Source of the DNA: Trebonia sp963771985 | Lineage (GTDB): Bacteria > Actinomycetota > Actinomycetes > Streptosporangiales > Streptosporangiaceae | Reading direction: 5' to 3' | DNA: 64,000 nt | Assembly: GCA_963771985.1 (NCBI GenBank) | Contig: CAVYVO010000003.1 | Location: 186,001-250,000 of the forward strand | Part shown: positions 51,733-60,643 of the stretch, piece after piece | How the letters are laid out: each line of letters starts with the position of its first letter | How positions within the stretch are numbered: position 1 is the first letter of the stretch | The notes under the pieces: model-generated | Told to the model about the DNA's origin: nothing | Databases searched by the model: none | Seen by the model: the letters and a program-made list of their open reading frames with translations, nothing else | Made by a program: the position numbers and the translations under genes

Positions 51733-53216
51733 ATGCCAGCCGCTGAGCAGCCGAACATCGTGGTCTTCTTCTGGGACAACCTGGGGTGGGGTGAGGTGGG
51801 CTGCTACGGCGGCGGTGTGCTGCGCGGCGCGCCGACGCCGCGCATCGACAAGCTCGCCGCCGAGGGCCTGCGGCTGCTGAACTTCAATGTCGAGGCCCCG
51901 ATGGCATGACCCGGTGGGAGGTCACGATCGCCCGCGCGCTGTCGGATGCGGGCTATGCGACCGGGATGTGGGGCAAGTGGCACCTGGGCAGCGACCCGGA
52001 GCAGCGCAGCCCGGTGGACTTCGGTTTTGACGAGGCGGTGTGGTCCCCCCGGACCGCCGATGAGGTGCTGTGGACGATGCAGTCCTACTTCCCCGACGGC
52101 AAGGTCACCGCTGCCCCCTACACCGGTGCCGCCCAGATCCCGCTCGAGCCGGAGCCGATCTATGCGCGCAGGAAAGGCGCCAGGCCCGAGGTGATCGCCA
52201 CCTACGACGCGGGGTTCCGGGCCGGGTTCGACCGCAAGATCACCGGCTGGGCGATCGACTTCATGCGCCGCTCGCACGAGCAGGGGAAGCCGTTCTACCT
52301 CTACCTGCCCTACACCCAGGTGCACATCCCGGCCATCCCCGACCCGGAATACGCCGGCAAGACCAGACATGGTAACTGGGCCGACATTCTCACGCAGATG
52401 GACGACTTCACCGGCCAGATCCTCGGCGCACTGGACACGCTCGGGGTGGCCGGCGACACGATCGTGGTGTGGGCGTCCGACAACGGCGGCGATTCGACCT
52501 ACCGGATGCCCGCCGGCGACCCGGACCCGTTCGGCGGGCTGTGGAACGGATTCGGGGGCCCGTGGCGCGGCTCGCTGTTCACCTCGCTGGAGGGCTCGAA
52601 CCGGACCCCGTGCATCATCCGCTGGCCGGGCAAGGTGCCCGCGGGCAAGGTCAGCAACGAGATGGTTCACGAGGTCGACCTGTTCACCACCTTGGTACTC
52701 GCGGGCGGCGGGACCGTGCCCGCGGACCGGCAGATCGACGGCATGGACATGCGCGGCTTCCTGCTCGGCGACGCCGCAGAATCGGGCCGCGAGGTCGTGT
52801 TGTGCATGAATGGCAACCGGCTGCAGGCGGTCAAGTGGCGGCAATGGAAGGCCCACCTGTTCCGGCAGGACGACTTCTATTCCACCTGGGTCCCCTACGG
52901 CATCCCGCGGATTTACAACCTCGAATGGGACCCGCGCGAGGAGAACCAGGTCGATTTCCCGCACGCCTGGGTGCTCCACCCGATGGCCGCCGCCGCGGGC
53001 GCCTTCTTGAAGAGCCTGGTGATCGAGCCGCCGGTCAAGCCGGGGACCCCCGACCCGTACACCCCGCCCGAGCCCGGCCAGCTGGTGCCGGAAGAGCACC
53101 TGCAGATCGGCCCCATCGTCCAGTACGTCACCACGCTCCACCACCCCGACGGCCAGGCGGCCGACGTACGCCAGCACCAGCCCGAGCACGGGCTGCACCA
53201 TGCGTCGGGCGCATGA
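51733..53216 (+). pseudogene. Arylsulfatase lacking the formylglycine active-site segment
   Basis: Sulfatase of about 490 residues in two frames. ATG 51733 gives MPAAEQPNIVVFFWDNLGWGEVGCYGG (metal Asp-Asn) and ends NVEAPMA at 51909. The rest starts at 51906: MTRWEVTIARALSDAGYATGMWGKWHLGSD (signature 2 with Lys and His), DTIVVWASDNGGDSTYRM and HEVDLFTTLVLAGG. In homologues NVEA is followed by the CxPSR motif whose Cys becomes formylglycine, and then about 30 residues before GMTRWEV. That whole stretch is missing here, so the enzyme cannot be catalytic unless the gap is an assembly fault. Its stop overlaps the next start (ATGA). Confidence 0.85.
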
Positions 53217-54377
53217 GCGACGCGGCGCACGGCACGGGCGGCGCCACGGGCGGCGCCACGGCAGGCGCCGGCGCCGAAGGCGGCGGGCAGCTCGGGGTGC
53301 TGCTGGTGTGCTTCGACGAACTCAAGGCCGCCGCTCAGGCACGCCGCTCTCTGGATCAGAAGCTGCGATCGGGCGGCGATGCCCTGCTGGACACCGTGAT
53401 CCTGCAGGTCAACGCGAAACACAAGGCGTCCGTGTACGACCCGCGCCAGGTCGTGCAGGGGACCTTGACCGCGGCGCTCACCTGGGGCCTGTTCGGCCTG
53501 GTCGCGGGCGGCCTCAAGAGCCGGGCCATCTGGGCCATCCTCGGCGCGGTCTGCGGCGGCTTGTGGGCGTACTACACCGAACACCTCCTCACAAAGGACG
53601 AGCTGGCCAGCATCGGCACCGGGTTCCCGGCCAGCTCCTCGGCCCTGGTCACCTGGGCCGCAACCATCGACCCTCGCCGCCTGCTGGCGGCAACCGTCCC
53701 CTGTTCACCGGCGGCTGCCAGCGTGGCCGCCATCGGCGAGGACCTGGCCGCGCGCGTCTTCGCCGGCGCCGCCGGCCCGGTCGAACTGCCGCGCGGCCTC
53801 GCAGGGGGCGCGCTGCCACCAGGCCAGGCCACGCTGGTGAGCATGATCATGCTTCGCTACCCCGGTCCCGGAACCGCCAGGCAGATCGCATCCCGGGCAG
53901 CGCCCAAGCCGAAGAAGGAAGCCGAGGCCAGTCCTGTTCAGGTCGAGCTGGTGATCTGGGCTGACCGCGGCGGCCGCCGGCACGCGGCCGATCCCGCCCA
54001 GGGCGCGAAGGCGTGGGCCGAAAGCGACGTGGTCAGCTGGGGGCTGTTCGGCCTGGCCGCCGGCGCCCTCGCCGGTGCCTTCGGCGGCGGCGGCGTGCAC
54101 AGCATCGTGAGCGGCGCGGTGGTGACCGGCATCGGCTGGGCGCTGTTCGGTCTTGCGGCCGGCGCGCTGTACGGCCTGTGGGCGGGCCGGGCCGTCTCGG
54201 GCCGCAGGCTCAAGAGGCTTGGCCCCTTCATCGCCCCGGGCACGTCGATGATCGTGGCCTGGGCGGGCAAAACCGGTGACCGACGACATCCTCGGCCCTT
54301 ACACCACGCCCGGGTCACAGCGGCTGGTCCTGCGCTTCAACCCCGTCGAAGGCGGCCTTCTGCTGGAGGCCGCCTAG
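53213..54377 (+). CDS. DUF1269-type membrane protein (frameshifted near 3' end)
   Basis: About 388 residues from ATG 53213. The N-terminal QLGVLLVCFDELKAAAQARRSLDQKL begins a DUF1269-like ferredoxin-fold domain with glycine-rich helices (WGLFGLVAGGLKSRAIWAILGAVCGGLW). A second related unit follows: VELVIWADRGGRRHAADPAQGAKAW and WGLFGLAAGALAGAFGGGGVHS, so the protein is an internal duplication. An extra A in gcaaaacc near 54268 shifts the frame; the natural end reads PVTDDILGPYTTPGSQRLVLRFNPVEGG. Membrane-associated, function unknown. Confidence 0.7.
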
Positions 54378-54481
54378 CGGATCGGGCCGACGGCGACCTG
54401 ATCGCCGCGGGCCCCTCAGCCCCCCCAGAGGTCGCCACTCCGGCCCGGCCCCCGGGCGGGACCGTTCTGACAGGAGGTGCC

Positions 54482-54832
54482 GTGACAGGTCAGGGGATAC
54501 TCGCCGCCGGGATCACCGTCGGCGGTTTCAAGTGGACCGGCGATTTCACCGCCATCGACCTGATCGCCGCGACGACCAACGCGCTGAACGGCGCGCTGCT
54601 GGCCCGCCGTCCCGACCACTACCGCAACTTCACGATCGTCGGCATCTTGCTGATGGCGCTGCTGGGCGGCATCGGCGGCGGGGTCGCCCGCGACGTGCTG
54701 CTGAACAAGATCCCGGCCGCGCTCACCAATCCCGCCTACATCCTGCTATGCCTGGCGGCCGGGATCATCGGGTACATGGTCGCCTTCGCTGGGGGCCAGT
54801 TGTTCCGCGAGGGACTGTTCCGGCTCAAGTAA
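54482..54832 (+). CDS. TRIC-type cation channel protein, half length
   Basis: 116 residues from GTG 54482, with a perfect AGGAGGT ribosome site. FTAIDLIAATTNALNGALLARRPDHYRNFTIVGILLMALLGGIGGGVARDVLLNK and PAALTNPAYILLCLAAGIIGYMVAF are the conserved parts of the UPF0126/TRIC family, in which GGGxxRD lines the pore. Usual members have two such three-helix repeats and about 200 residues; here only one is present and no second repeat follows. It may function as a homo-oligomer or be truncated. Confidence 0.75.
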   Translation: MTGQGILAAGITVGGFKWTGDFTAIDLIAATTNALNGALLARRPDHYRNFTIVGILLMALLGGIGGGVARDVLLNKIPAALTNPAYILLCLAAGIIGYMVAFAGGQLFREGLFRLK

Positions 54833-55243
54833 CTCCCGTGGCCTGCCGCCAGGTAGAGCGCGCCAGCAGCCAGGGATGAGGACGGCCATGACCCTCACTG
54901 TCGCGACCGCCCGTTTAGCACATTGTGATCATGGTTCACTGACGACGCAGGAGCCGCGTACGTCACGATGAACCCTACTCTGCACTCGGTCCGCCTCCAT
55001 GGGCCGATCCGTTCGGGCGGAAAAAGGCTCCACGGGGAAGGATTCCACGCGAACGGGCGGGATTGTCTCACGATGCGGACTGTGTCTCGCAATCTGAGAA
55101 GAAATCCCGTCGACCAGCGGGTCGATTGCGCAATCGACCTGCTCTAGGGTGGTCGATTGCGCAACATGTCGGACAATCGATGTATGCCCAGTTCAGGGGG
55201 CATAAGAGGTAGTCCAGGGTCAGGCAAAGTCAGGAGTCCTCAC
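54833..55243. other. Gap before the recombinase gene
   Basis: No gene supported. It holds two members of the dispersed palindrome family (55120-55165). The recombinase ribosome site caggag lies at its right edge. Confidence 0.5.
55120..55165. repeat. Perfect palindrome plus half copy beside the recombinase
   Basis: GGTCGATTGCGCAATCGACC (55120-55139) is an exact 20-bp palindrome, the best copy in the window. It is followed by tgctctagggt and then ggtcgattgcgcaac (55151-55165), a copy cut in its right arm. The order palindrome, ctag spacer, second arm recurs elsewhere in the window. Confidence 0.9.
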
Positions 55244-56572
55244 ATGTCGCGACGAGTCGGAAGCGGCAACAACGGCAAGCTGCAAGCCACCATCTTGAAG
55301 AAGTGCGACCGGACGTATCACCGTCCGGAGACCAACAAGCAGTGCGCCGGCGGTACCTGTCAGCACACGTGCGAGCCGTCCGCGATCGAGCGCTGCCGGC
55401 ATGCGTGGACCGTCCGGTACACCGTGAACGGCGTGCAGCGGGACAAGAGCTTCCGTGACGAGATCGACGCCGGCAAGCGCGTCCAGTGGGGCGCCGGGCT
55501 GAAGGAGGCGCAGGATTTCCAGCTAGAGCTGACGCGGGGCAAGCGCGCCCAGGGCAGGACCTACGTGCACCCCAAGGCCGGGGCCGAGCTGTTCGGGACG
55601 GCGGCCGAGGCGTTCATGGCATCCAGCGCACTGGACGCGAACGAAGAGTCCCGCGCCACCTACCTCAGCTGCTACCGCACCAACATCAGGGACAGGTTCG
55701 CGCGCCGCACGCTGGCGCAGATGGCGACCCAGCAGGCAGCGGAGGAGGTGACCGAGCTCCTGAACGTGACCATGGGGCACAAGAGCACCGGGCAGCGGAG
55801 GGTCGCCCGGATGATCATCACGGGCACCATGGACGCCGCCGTGAAGGCCGAGAAGATCGGGCGCCACAAGCTGCCCGGGATCAACCTCACCGAAGGCACC
55901 AGGGCCACGCCCGCCCCCGATGACGACGACGAGTCCGGCGGTTTCGTGTTCATCACCGACGCCCAGGTCGGCCAGCTGGCAGACGGCATCACCCTCAAGG
56001 ACGGCCAGGGCCGGGAGCGCACCCTTGCCGGTGTCGGGATCGCCGCCTGGCTGCAGCGGACCATGGGACTGCGGATCAGGGAGGCCCTAGGGACCGAGAA
56101 GGCCGACTTCAAGCTCAGGAGGAACGGGGAGCGGTACCTAAAGCTGCGCAGCCAGGCCAGCAGGGACGGGCGCAGCCGCGTGCCGCTCAAGCACCGCAAG
56201 GAAGGCCAGGGCCGCAACGTCCCCGTCCCTGACTACGTATGGGACATGATCCAGGCCCTTCCGGACGGCCCGCTCTGCCCAGGCCCGACCACCCGGTACA
56301 TGCAGTACAACACCGCATGGGAAAGGTTCCGCGCCATCACCGGCGCCCTGAAGATCGACGGGTACACCACCCACTCGCTACGGCACCAGTTCGCCTCAGA
56401 ATGCCTGGACGACGGCATGAACATTGTCGACCTGTCCGCCGTCCTGGGCCACGCGGACCCGTCCGTCACGCTGCGGACCTACGTGCACGCCATGCCCGAC
56501 GCCGAGCAGCGCACCCGCGCCATGATGAACGCCCGGTGGACCGGCAAGCCCCCGCTCACCGCCGCCGCGTAA
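55244..56572 (+). CDS. Tyrosine-type site-specific recombinase (phage/ICE integrase-like)
   Basis: 442 residues from ATG 55244, chosen for AGGAG 8 bases upstream. The N-terminal part has a Cys-rich patch (CAGGTCQHTCEPSAIERCRHAW). The core-binding domain is at about 115-210. The catalytic domain carries Arg in RTMGLRIREALG, HSLRHQFAS, LGHADPSVTLRTYVH with His and the Tyr nucleophile. All catalytic residues are present. No tRNA gene or att duplication was recognised nearby. It is convergent with the transposon that follows. Confidence 0.88.
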   Translation: MSRRVGSGNNGKLQATILKKCDRTYHRPETNKQCAGGTCQHTCEPSAIERCRHAWTVRYTVNGVQRDKSFRDEIDAGKRVQWGAGLKEAQDFQLELTRGKRAQGRTYVHPKAGAELFGTAAEAFMASSALDANEESRATYLSCYRTNIRDRFARRTLAQMATQQAAEEVTELLNVTMGHKSTGQRRVARMIITGTMDAAVKAEKIGRHKLPGINLTEGTRATPAPDDDDESGGFVFITDAQVGQLADGITLKDGQGRERTLAGVGIAAWLQRTMGLRIREALGTEKADFKLRRNGERYLKLRSQASRDGRSRVPLKHRKEGQGRNVPVPDYVWDMIQALPDGPLCPGPTTRYMQYNTAWERFRAITGALKIDGYTTHSLRHQFASECLDDGMNIVDLSAVLGHADPSVTLRTYVHAMPDAEQRTRAMMNARWTGKPPLTAAA

Positions 56573-56657
56573 GCCACAGGCGACGGCAGCCACTGTGCAC
56601 GGTCATTCAAGGTGAGGATGGCGGCGTCATTGGCGGTGAGGATGTGCGGGTGTGAGG

Positions 56658-56689
56658 AAGGCCCCGCCGGCGTCAGCCGGCGGGGCCTT
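56658..56689. terminator. Strong bidirectional terminator
   Basis: Arms aaggccccgccggc (56658-56671) and gccggcggggcctt (56676-56689) with loop gtca form a perfect 14-bp stem. It lies between the recombinase gene (plus) and the transposon ATPase gene (minus), inside the left end of the transposon, with A and T bases at the stem foot on both sides. Confidence 0.85.
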
Positions 56690-56714
56690 GGTGTGCGTGG
56701 TGGCGTGGTGGTGG

Positions 56715-57524
56715 TCAGTCTGCCGTGATCTCGTTGACGGCGGCGCGGGCGGACTGCTCGTCGACGATGTTCTTGCGGCCTGCCATGGCGGCGACGAGGG
56801 CCTGGGTGGCGATGTTGTTGACGGACCTGGGCAGGCCGCGGGCCGCGTCGTGGACGAGGGCCATGGCGTCGTCGCTGAAGATGGTGTCGGACCGTCCCGC
56901 GAGCTGCAGGTGGTGAGTGATGTAGGAGGCGGTCTGCTCGGGGGCCATGGCGGGCATGGCGTATCTCAGCCCGATCCGCTGGTCCAGGGCCGCGAGCACG
57001 CCCAGGCGCAGCATCCGCCTGAGGGTGGGCTGGCCGATGAGCAGGCAGGCGAGCGGGCTGGCGGCATCCATTTCTGAATTTGTCAGAATCCTGATGGCCT
57101 CCAGCTGGGCGTGGGTCAGCAGGTGCGCCTCGTCGATGACCAGCAGCGGGAGCCGGCCGCGCTCGCCGTGCTCGGCGGCGATCAGCGACGCGGCCTGGGC
57201 GGCGAGCTCGGCGGAGCCGTGGGCGGGCCGTCCGCCGAGCGCGGTGACCACGTGGTGGTGGATCCCCCGGGTGCCGGTCGTCGGGTCCGGGAGGTAGAGC
57301 AGGGTGTGGCGGGTCTGGTCGAGCGCGGCGATCGCCGCGCGGGCGGCCACCGTTTTTCCCGCGCCGACCTCGCCCGTTATCACGCCGAGGGCGCGCTCGC
57401 GGGCGCACCAGGTGATGCGGGCGACGGCCTCGGCGTGGGCGGGGTAGCGGCAGAGCATGGACGGGGCGAGGTCCTTGCCGAACGGGGTGCGGGTGAACCC
57501 GTAGTGGCTCTTCAGGTCGATCAT
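56715..57524 (-). CDS. TniB/ExeA-like AAA ATPase of the transposon
   Basis: 269 residues. MIDLKSHYGFTRTPFGKDLAP is the usual start of ExeA-type transposition ATPases. Walker A GEVGAGKTVAARAA, Walker B LPLLVIDEAHLL, and sensor-like LIGQPTLRRML, LDQRIGLRYAM, then LPRSVNNIATQALVAAM. Such proteins choose target DNA and activate the partner DDE transposase. ATG 57524 follows the accessory gene stop by 4 bases, so the operon order is transposase, accessory, ATPase. Confidence 0.9.
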   Translation of the reverse strand: MIDLKSHYGFTRTPFGKDLAPSMLCRYPAHAEAVARITWCARERALGVITGEVGAGKTVAARAAIAALDQTRHTLLYLPDPTTGTRGIHHHVVTALGGRPAHGSAELAAQAASLIAAEHGERGRLPLLVIDEAHLLTHAQLEAIRILTNSEMDAASPLACLLIGQPTLRRMLRLGVLAALDQRIGLRYAMPAMAPEQTASYITHHLQLAGRSDTIFSDDAMALVHDAARGLPRSVNNIATQALVAAMAGRKNIVDEQSARAAVNEITAD

Positions 57525-57528
57525 GATC

Positions 57529-57812
57529 TCAGTCCTCTTTCATGGCGGTGATGCCGGCGGCGGCCAGCAGGGCGGCGGCGTCGGCCGCCTCGCGGGCGCG
57601 GGCGGCGGCGTCGCGGGCGGCGGCGATGTCCGCGGGTGTCCAGCCGCCTGCGGCGCGCTCGGCGGCGATGCGTTCCAGGACGGCGGCCTTGGCGGTGAGG
57701 TAGGCGGCGGTCTCGGCGGCGCCGGCCCGGGGCCGGCGGCGGTGAGGCGGGCGGCCCAGGCCAGCACGGCGCTGACCTGGCCGGCCTGCACGGCCGGCTG
57801 CTGCGTGTTCAC
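57529..57812 (-). CDS. Small accessory protein between transposase and ATPase (frameshifted)
   Basis: About 94 residues from GTG 57812, which overlaps the transposase stop (GTGA). It reads VNTQQPAVQAGQVSAVLAWAARLTAAG and, after a missing base near 57730, AGAAETAAYLTAKAAVLERIAAERAAGGWTPADIAAARDAAARAREAADAAALLAAAGITAMKED. It is strongly Ala-rich and helical, probably a coiled coil. The conserved gene order and overlaps suggest a role in transposition, perhaps bridging transposase and ATPase. I recognise no family. Confidence 0.55.
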
Positions 57813-59184
57813 TGCGCGGCCTCCCGCGTGTCCCCGTCCCCGCTGTCGCTGTCGAGGGCGTCGTAGCGGATGCGGTGCCGGCGGACGGCTTCCTCGTGCT
57901 CGGCGGCGATGATGGCGAGGTAGTCGATGCCGGTCGCCGGCGGCGGGGTGCCCGGCTCCTCGGGCTTCGCCTTCGGGTGGGAGTGCCGGCCGATCACCCG
58001 GGGGACCGCGGTCCCGTAAGGCGACCCGTTCCAGAAGATCTCCAAGACGGTCAGGTCGAACGGGTCGAAGACGCACTCGACCTTCCGCCCGGCCAGCACC
58101 GGGTCGGTCTCGTAGGCGCCGCCGAACAGGCGGACCGTGGCGTCCTTGCGGACCAGCCGCGTCTCGGACCACAAGAACGCCTCCCGGAGCCGGGCCGGCT
58201 CCGGGACGGGGAACGGGGCGCCGGCGCAGCCACCGCTCCAGGGGCGGCTGGCCGGTCTCGCCGTGCGGCCGGGCGTGGTAGACCCGCTCGCACCAGGCGG
58301 TGAACAGCCGGTTCAGCTCCGCCAGGTCCGCGACCCGGGACCCGTCACCGATCTCGACCAGGAACTCCTCCCGGACAATCCGGAAGAACCGCTCTATTTT
58401 CCCTCTTCCCTCAGGCCGGCCGGGGGCGCTATGGGTGATCTTGATCCCCATCCTGGCGGCGGCCCGCTTGAGCGCCGCGTTGACAAAAGCAGAGCCGTTA
58501 TCGACGTAGATCCGGGACGGGATGCCGCGGGCGGCCAGCGCCGGGCGCAGCGCGGCGGCCAGCCGCACGCTGTCCTCGAAATAGCCCCAGCGGGCCGCCA
58601 TCACCGCCCTCGAGTGGTCGTCCAGGAAGGCGAACAGGTAGGCCTTGCGGCCCGCGACCTGCGGCCCGTGCAGCGCGTCCCCGGTCCAGGTGTCGTTCGG
58701 CGCCGGCGCCTCGAACCGGCCGAACACCGCCGGGGCCCGCCCGCCGGGACGGGCGGTCAGCTCCAGCCGGCCGAAGTGCCGCAGCAGCGTCCGCACCGAC
58801 GGCGACCAGCCGCACGACTTTCGCAGGATCCGCTCCACCTGCGCCGCGGTCCGCTCCGGGTTCTCCCGCTTCAGCCCGGCGGCCAGCTCCAGCACCTCCG
58901 GGTCGGTCCGCAGCGTGACCTGCCGGGCCTGGCGGCGCCAGCGCCGCGAACCCCCCGGACCGCCAGGCCCGGATCCACCGGTCGACCGTCGCCCGCGACA
59001 CCGTGACCGGCTCGCCGAACGGCCCCGGATGCTCTGTTCCCGCGATCTCGCGGACCATCCGGCCGCGCTGCCGCACGGTCAGCCCCGGGTCGGCGGCCTC
59101 CCGGATCAGCTGGTACCGGAACAAGGCCACCTGCTCGGCCCGCTGCGCCCTCTTGCGGTCCTCCTCAGCCCCTGACACGGGCAT
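57809..59184 (-). CDS. Mu/TniA-like DDE transposase (two frameshifts)
   Basis: About 458 residues. From ATG 59184: RAEQVALFRYQLIREAADPG and SRATVDRWIRAWRSGGFAAL (HTH). After a shift near 58930 come VERILRKSCGWSPSVRTLLRHF and the RNase H-like core with NDTWTGDALHGPQVAGRKAYLFAF, YVDNGSAFVNAALK and GRPEGRGKIERFFRIVREEF (Asp, Asp, Glu). After a second shift near 58200 the Mu-type beta-barrel follows: ETRLVRKDATVRLFGGAYETDPVLAGRKVECVFDPFDL. All catalytic residues are present, so only the frameshifts speak against activity. Confidence 0.88.
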
Positions 59185-59233
59185 CCCTCCTCAGTGAAAA
59201 CGCCGCAAAACATGCGTCACCGAGGATTCCGGC

Positions 59234-59851
59234 TCAGCGTGCCGCCGCCCAGAGCCAGCTCGCGTGGCCGGCCATGGCCGGCCACGACGGGGCCAGCAGC
59301 AGCCCGCACGTCTGCGCCGCCGCCAGCTGCCACCGCGGCACGCTGCCCACGCCCGGCACCATCGCCGCCGCAGCGGCGGCCGCCGCGATGGCGGCGACCG
59401 CGTCCGCCAGCGGCGACCCGGCCGGGGCGGGCAGCGGCGGATCGGCCGCCAGGCCCGCCGCCAGCACCGTGAACCGCTCCCGCACCCGCTCCGCGCTCCG
59501 GGCCAGCGACCGCAGCCAGCCCCGCACCGTCGACGCCGGCCGTCCCAGCCCGGCCGCGATCACCCGGTGCCCGCTCCCCGCGGCCTTCTCCTCCAGCGCC
59601 CGGCCGATCACCGCCCCCGCGTCCGCCCGACGCGACAGGAACCGCGCAGGAAGAAGAACGTGCGTCCCCCCGCAGCCCCGGCACCGCGACCTGCGCGGGA
59701 CAACCTCCACGTCAGGCCCGTCCAGGATCCGGACCCGCCGCGGCCGCGCGTTCCCCCACCCGCCCAGCACCCCGCCGCACGACGGGCAGCACAGCTGCCC
59801 CGACAGCAACTGCCGTTCGACTGCACCCCGGTCACCGTTTACCGTGAGCAC
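59234..59851 (-). CDS. DUF6431-like zinc-ribbon protein of the transposon
   Basis: About 205 residues from GTG 59851; an open frame continues to 59965 but the family-like start is VLTVNGDRGAVERQLLSGQL. A zinc ribbon of two CxxC pairs (LCCPSCGGVLGGWG and SRCRGCGGTHVLLP) is followed by an HTH-like region (RVIAAGLGRPASTVRGWLRSL) and an Ala-rich C-terminus. Such proteins are found at the head of actinobacterial DDE-transposase operons. It may bind the transposon ends or regulate the operon. It precedes the transposase by 49 bases. Confidence 0.7.
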   Translation of the reverse strand: MLTVNGDRGAVERQLLSGQLCCPSCGGVLGGWGNARPRRVRILDGPDVEVVPRRSRCRGCGGTHVLLPARFLSRRADAGAVIGRALEEKAAGSGHRVIAAGLGRPASTVRGWLRSLARSAERVRERFTVLAAGLAADPPLPAPAGSPLADAVAAIAAAAAAAAMVPGVGSVPRWQLAAAQTCGLLLAPSWPAMAGHASWLWAAAR

Positions 59852-60054
59852 GACGCCTCCAAGCGTCCGCCCGCGGCCCTCCCGTCTCGCTGCCAAACGA
59901 AGGAACGGGAGGGCCGCACCTGTCTCCAACGTGCTCACCGTGCCGTCGCACACGAAAAAGGACAACCCCTCAGGGCTGCCCTCAGCACATCCGCAACATC
60001 AGTGACGCAAACCAGCGCCTACATCGTCATCTTGAGTGACCGTGCAGAAGCCAC

Positions 60055-60437
60055 CAGGACGATAACCCAGGCAGCAGGCCCGCACCGCCCGCCGCCCCAG
60101 GCCCCGCCGGCACCGCCCCGGCCGGGCCGGGACGGAAGTGCCCCCACACCTGCCGTCCCGCTATCCCCCGCCCACCGCCCCGGCTCGCCGCGCGCTCCTA
60201 CGTCGCGCACGGCGAGCCACCACGTCAACATCCAGGGCAGGGACAAAGGCGTTGCGCGCTCATCCCCCCGGCCAGGGGAAACCCCCACAGCCCGTTTCCC
60301 CCCGGCCCCCCTTCCCCGGCCCGAGGGGCGCTCCGCGCCCAGCCGAAAGCCCAGAGCGCAAGAAAAGGAGCGCTCCGCGCGCTCACCGCAAAGACGGGCG
60401 ACCCTCACCGCACCTGGCTGCGCACCCCCGCGCAGAT
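60055..60437. other. C-rich non-coding stretch right of the transposon
   Basis: Very proline-codon-like C-rich sequence with no supported gene on either strand; open frames are low complexity. Confidence 0.4.
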
Positions 60438-60467
60438 GCCCGCGGTGCGAAAACCAGCACCGCGGGC
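60438..60467. terminator. Hairpin with 11-bp perfect stem
   Basis: Arms gcccgcggtgc (60438-60448) and gcaccgcgggc (60457-60467) around gaaaacca, followed by tttacc on the plus strand. It resembles an intrinsic terminator, but no plus-strand gene precedes it; it may be a leftover or part of the repeat block. Confidence 0.55.
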
Positions 60468-60480
60468 TTTACCTATCCGC

Positions 60481-60585
60481 CGGGAAGCCCCCGACAGCGA
60501 CCGCACAGCCGCCGCGCACCGCGGCGCACGCCCATCCGGGCGGGCAACCCCACGCGAGGCCGCCGGTTCAATCCGGCCACCCCGA
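60481..60585 (+). repeat. Diverged repeat X, copy 1
   Basis: Shares acagcgaccgcacagc, ccgccgc..., atccgggcgg and a final ggttcaatcc-like box, in the same order, with 61219-61330. The two copies bracket the cupin gene. The last part (gccggttcaatccggc) looks like a tRNA T-arm, but no tRNA can be folded around it. Confidence 0.6.
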
Positions 60586-60643
60586 CTCAGCCCGCAGACC
60601 AGTTCCGAGCACGGCGGGACCTTGCTGGCCTACTGCCCGGGCG

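Larger units (their letters stand above)
56594..60049 (-). mobile_element. Mu/TniA-like transposon, about 3.5 kb
   Basis: Four genes on the minus strand are bounded by matching ends. The left end TGCACGGTCATTCAAGGTGA starts at 56596, and the complement of the right end, TGCACGGTCACTCAAGATGA, ends at 60046. Each end carries a second inner copy of a TCA(T/C)T ... GGATG-type motif, as expected for transposase binding sites in the Mu/Tn7 group. GCCAC occurs directly outside both ends (56589-56593 and 60050-60054) and may be a 5-bp target duplication, though spacing to the ends differs by one base. Confidence 0.75.

Noticed and set aside
60530..60590. Possible tRNA because of ggttcaatcc in a 5-bp stem
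   Set aside because: No acceptor, D or anticodon stems can be placed at the right distances, and the same box recurs in repeat copies.
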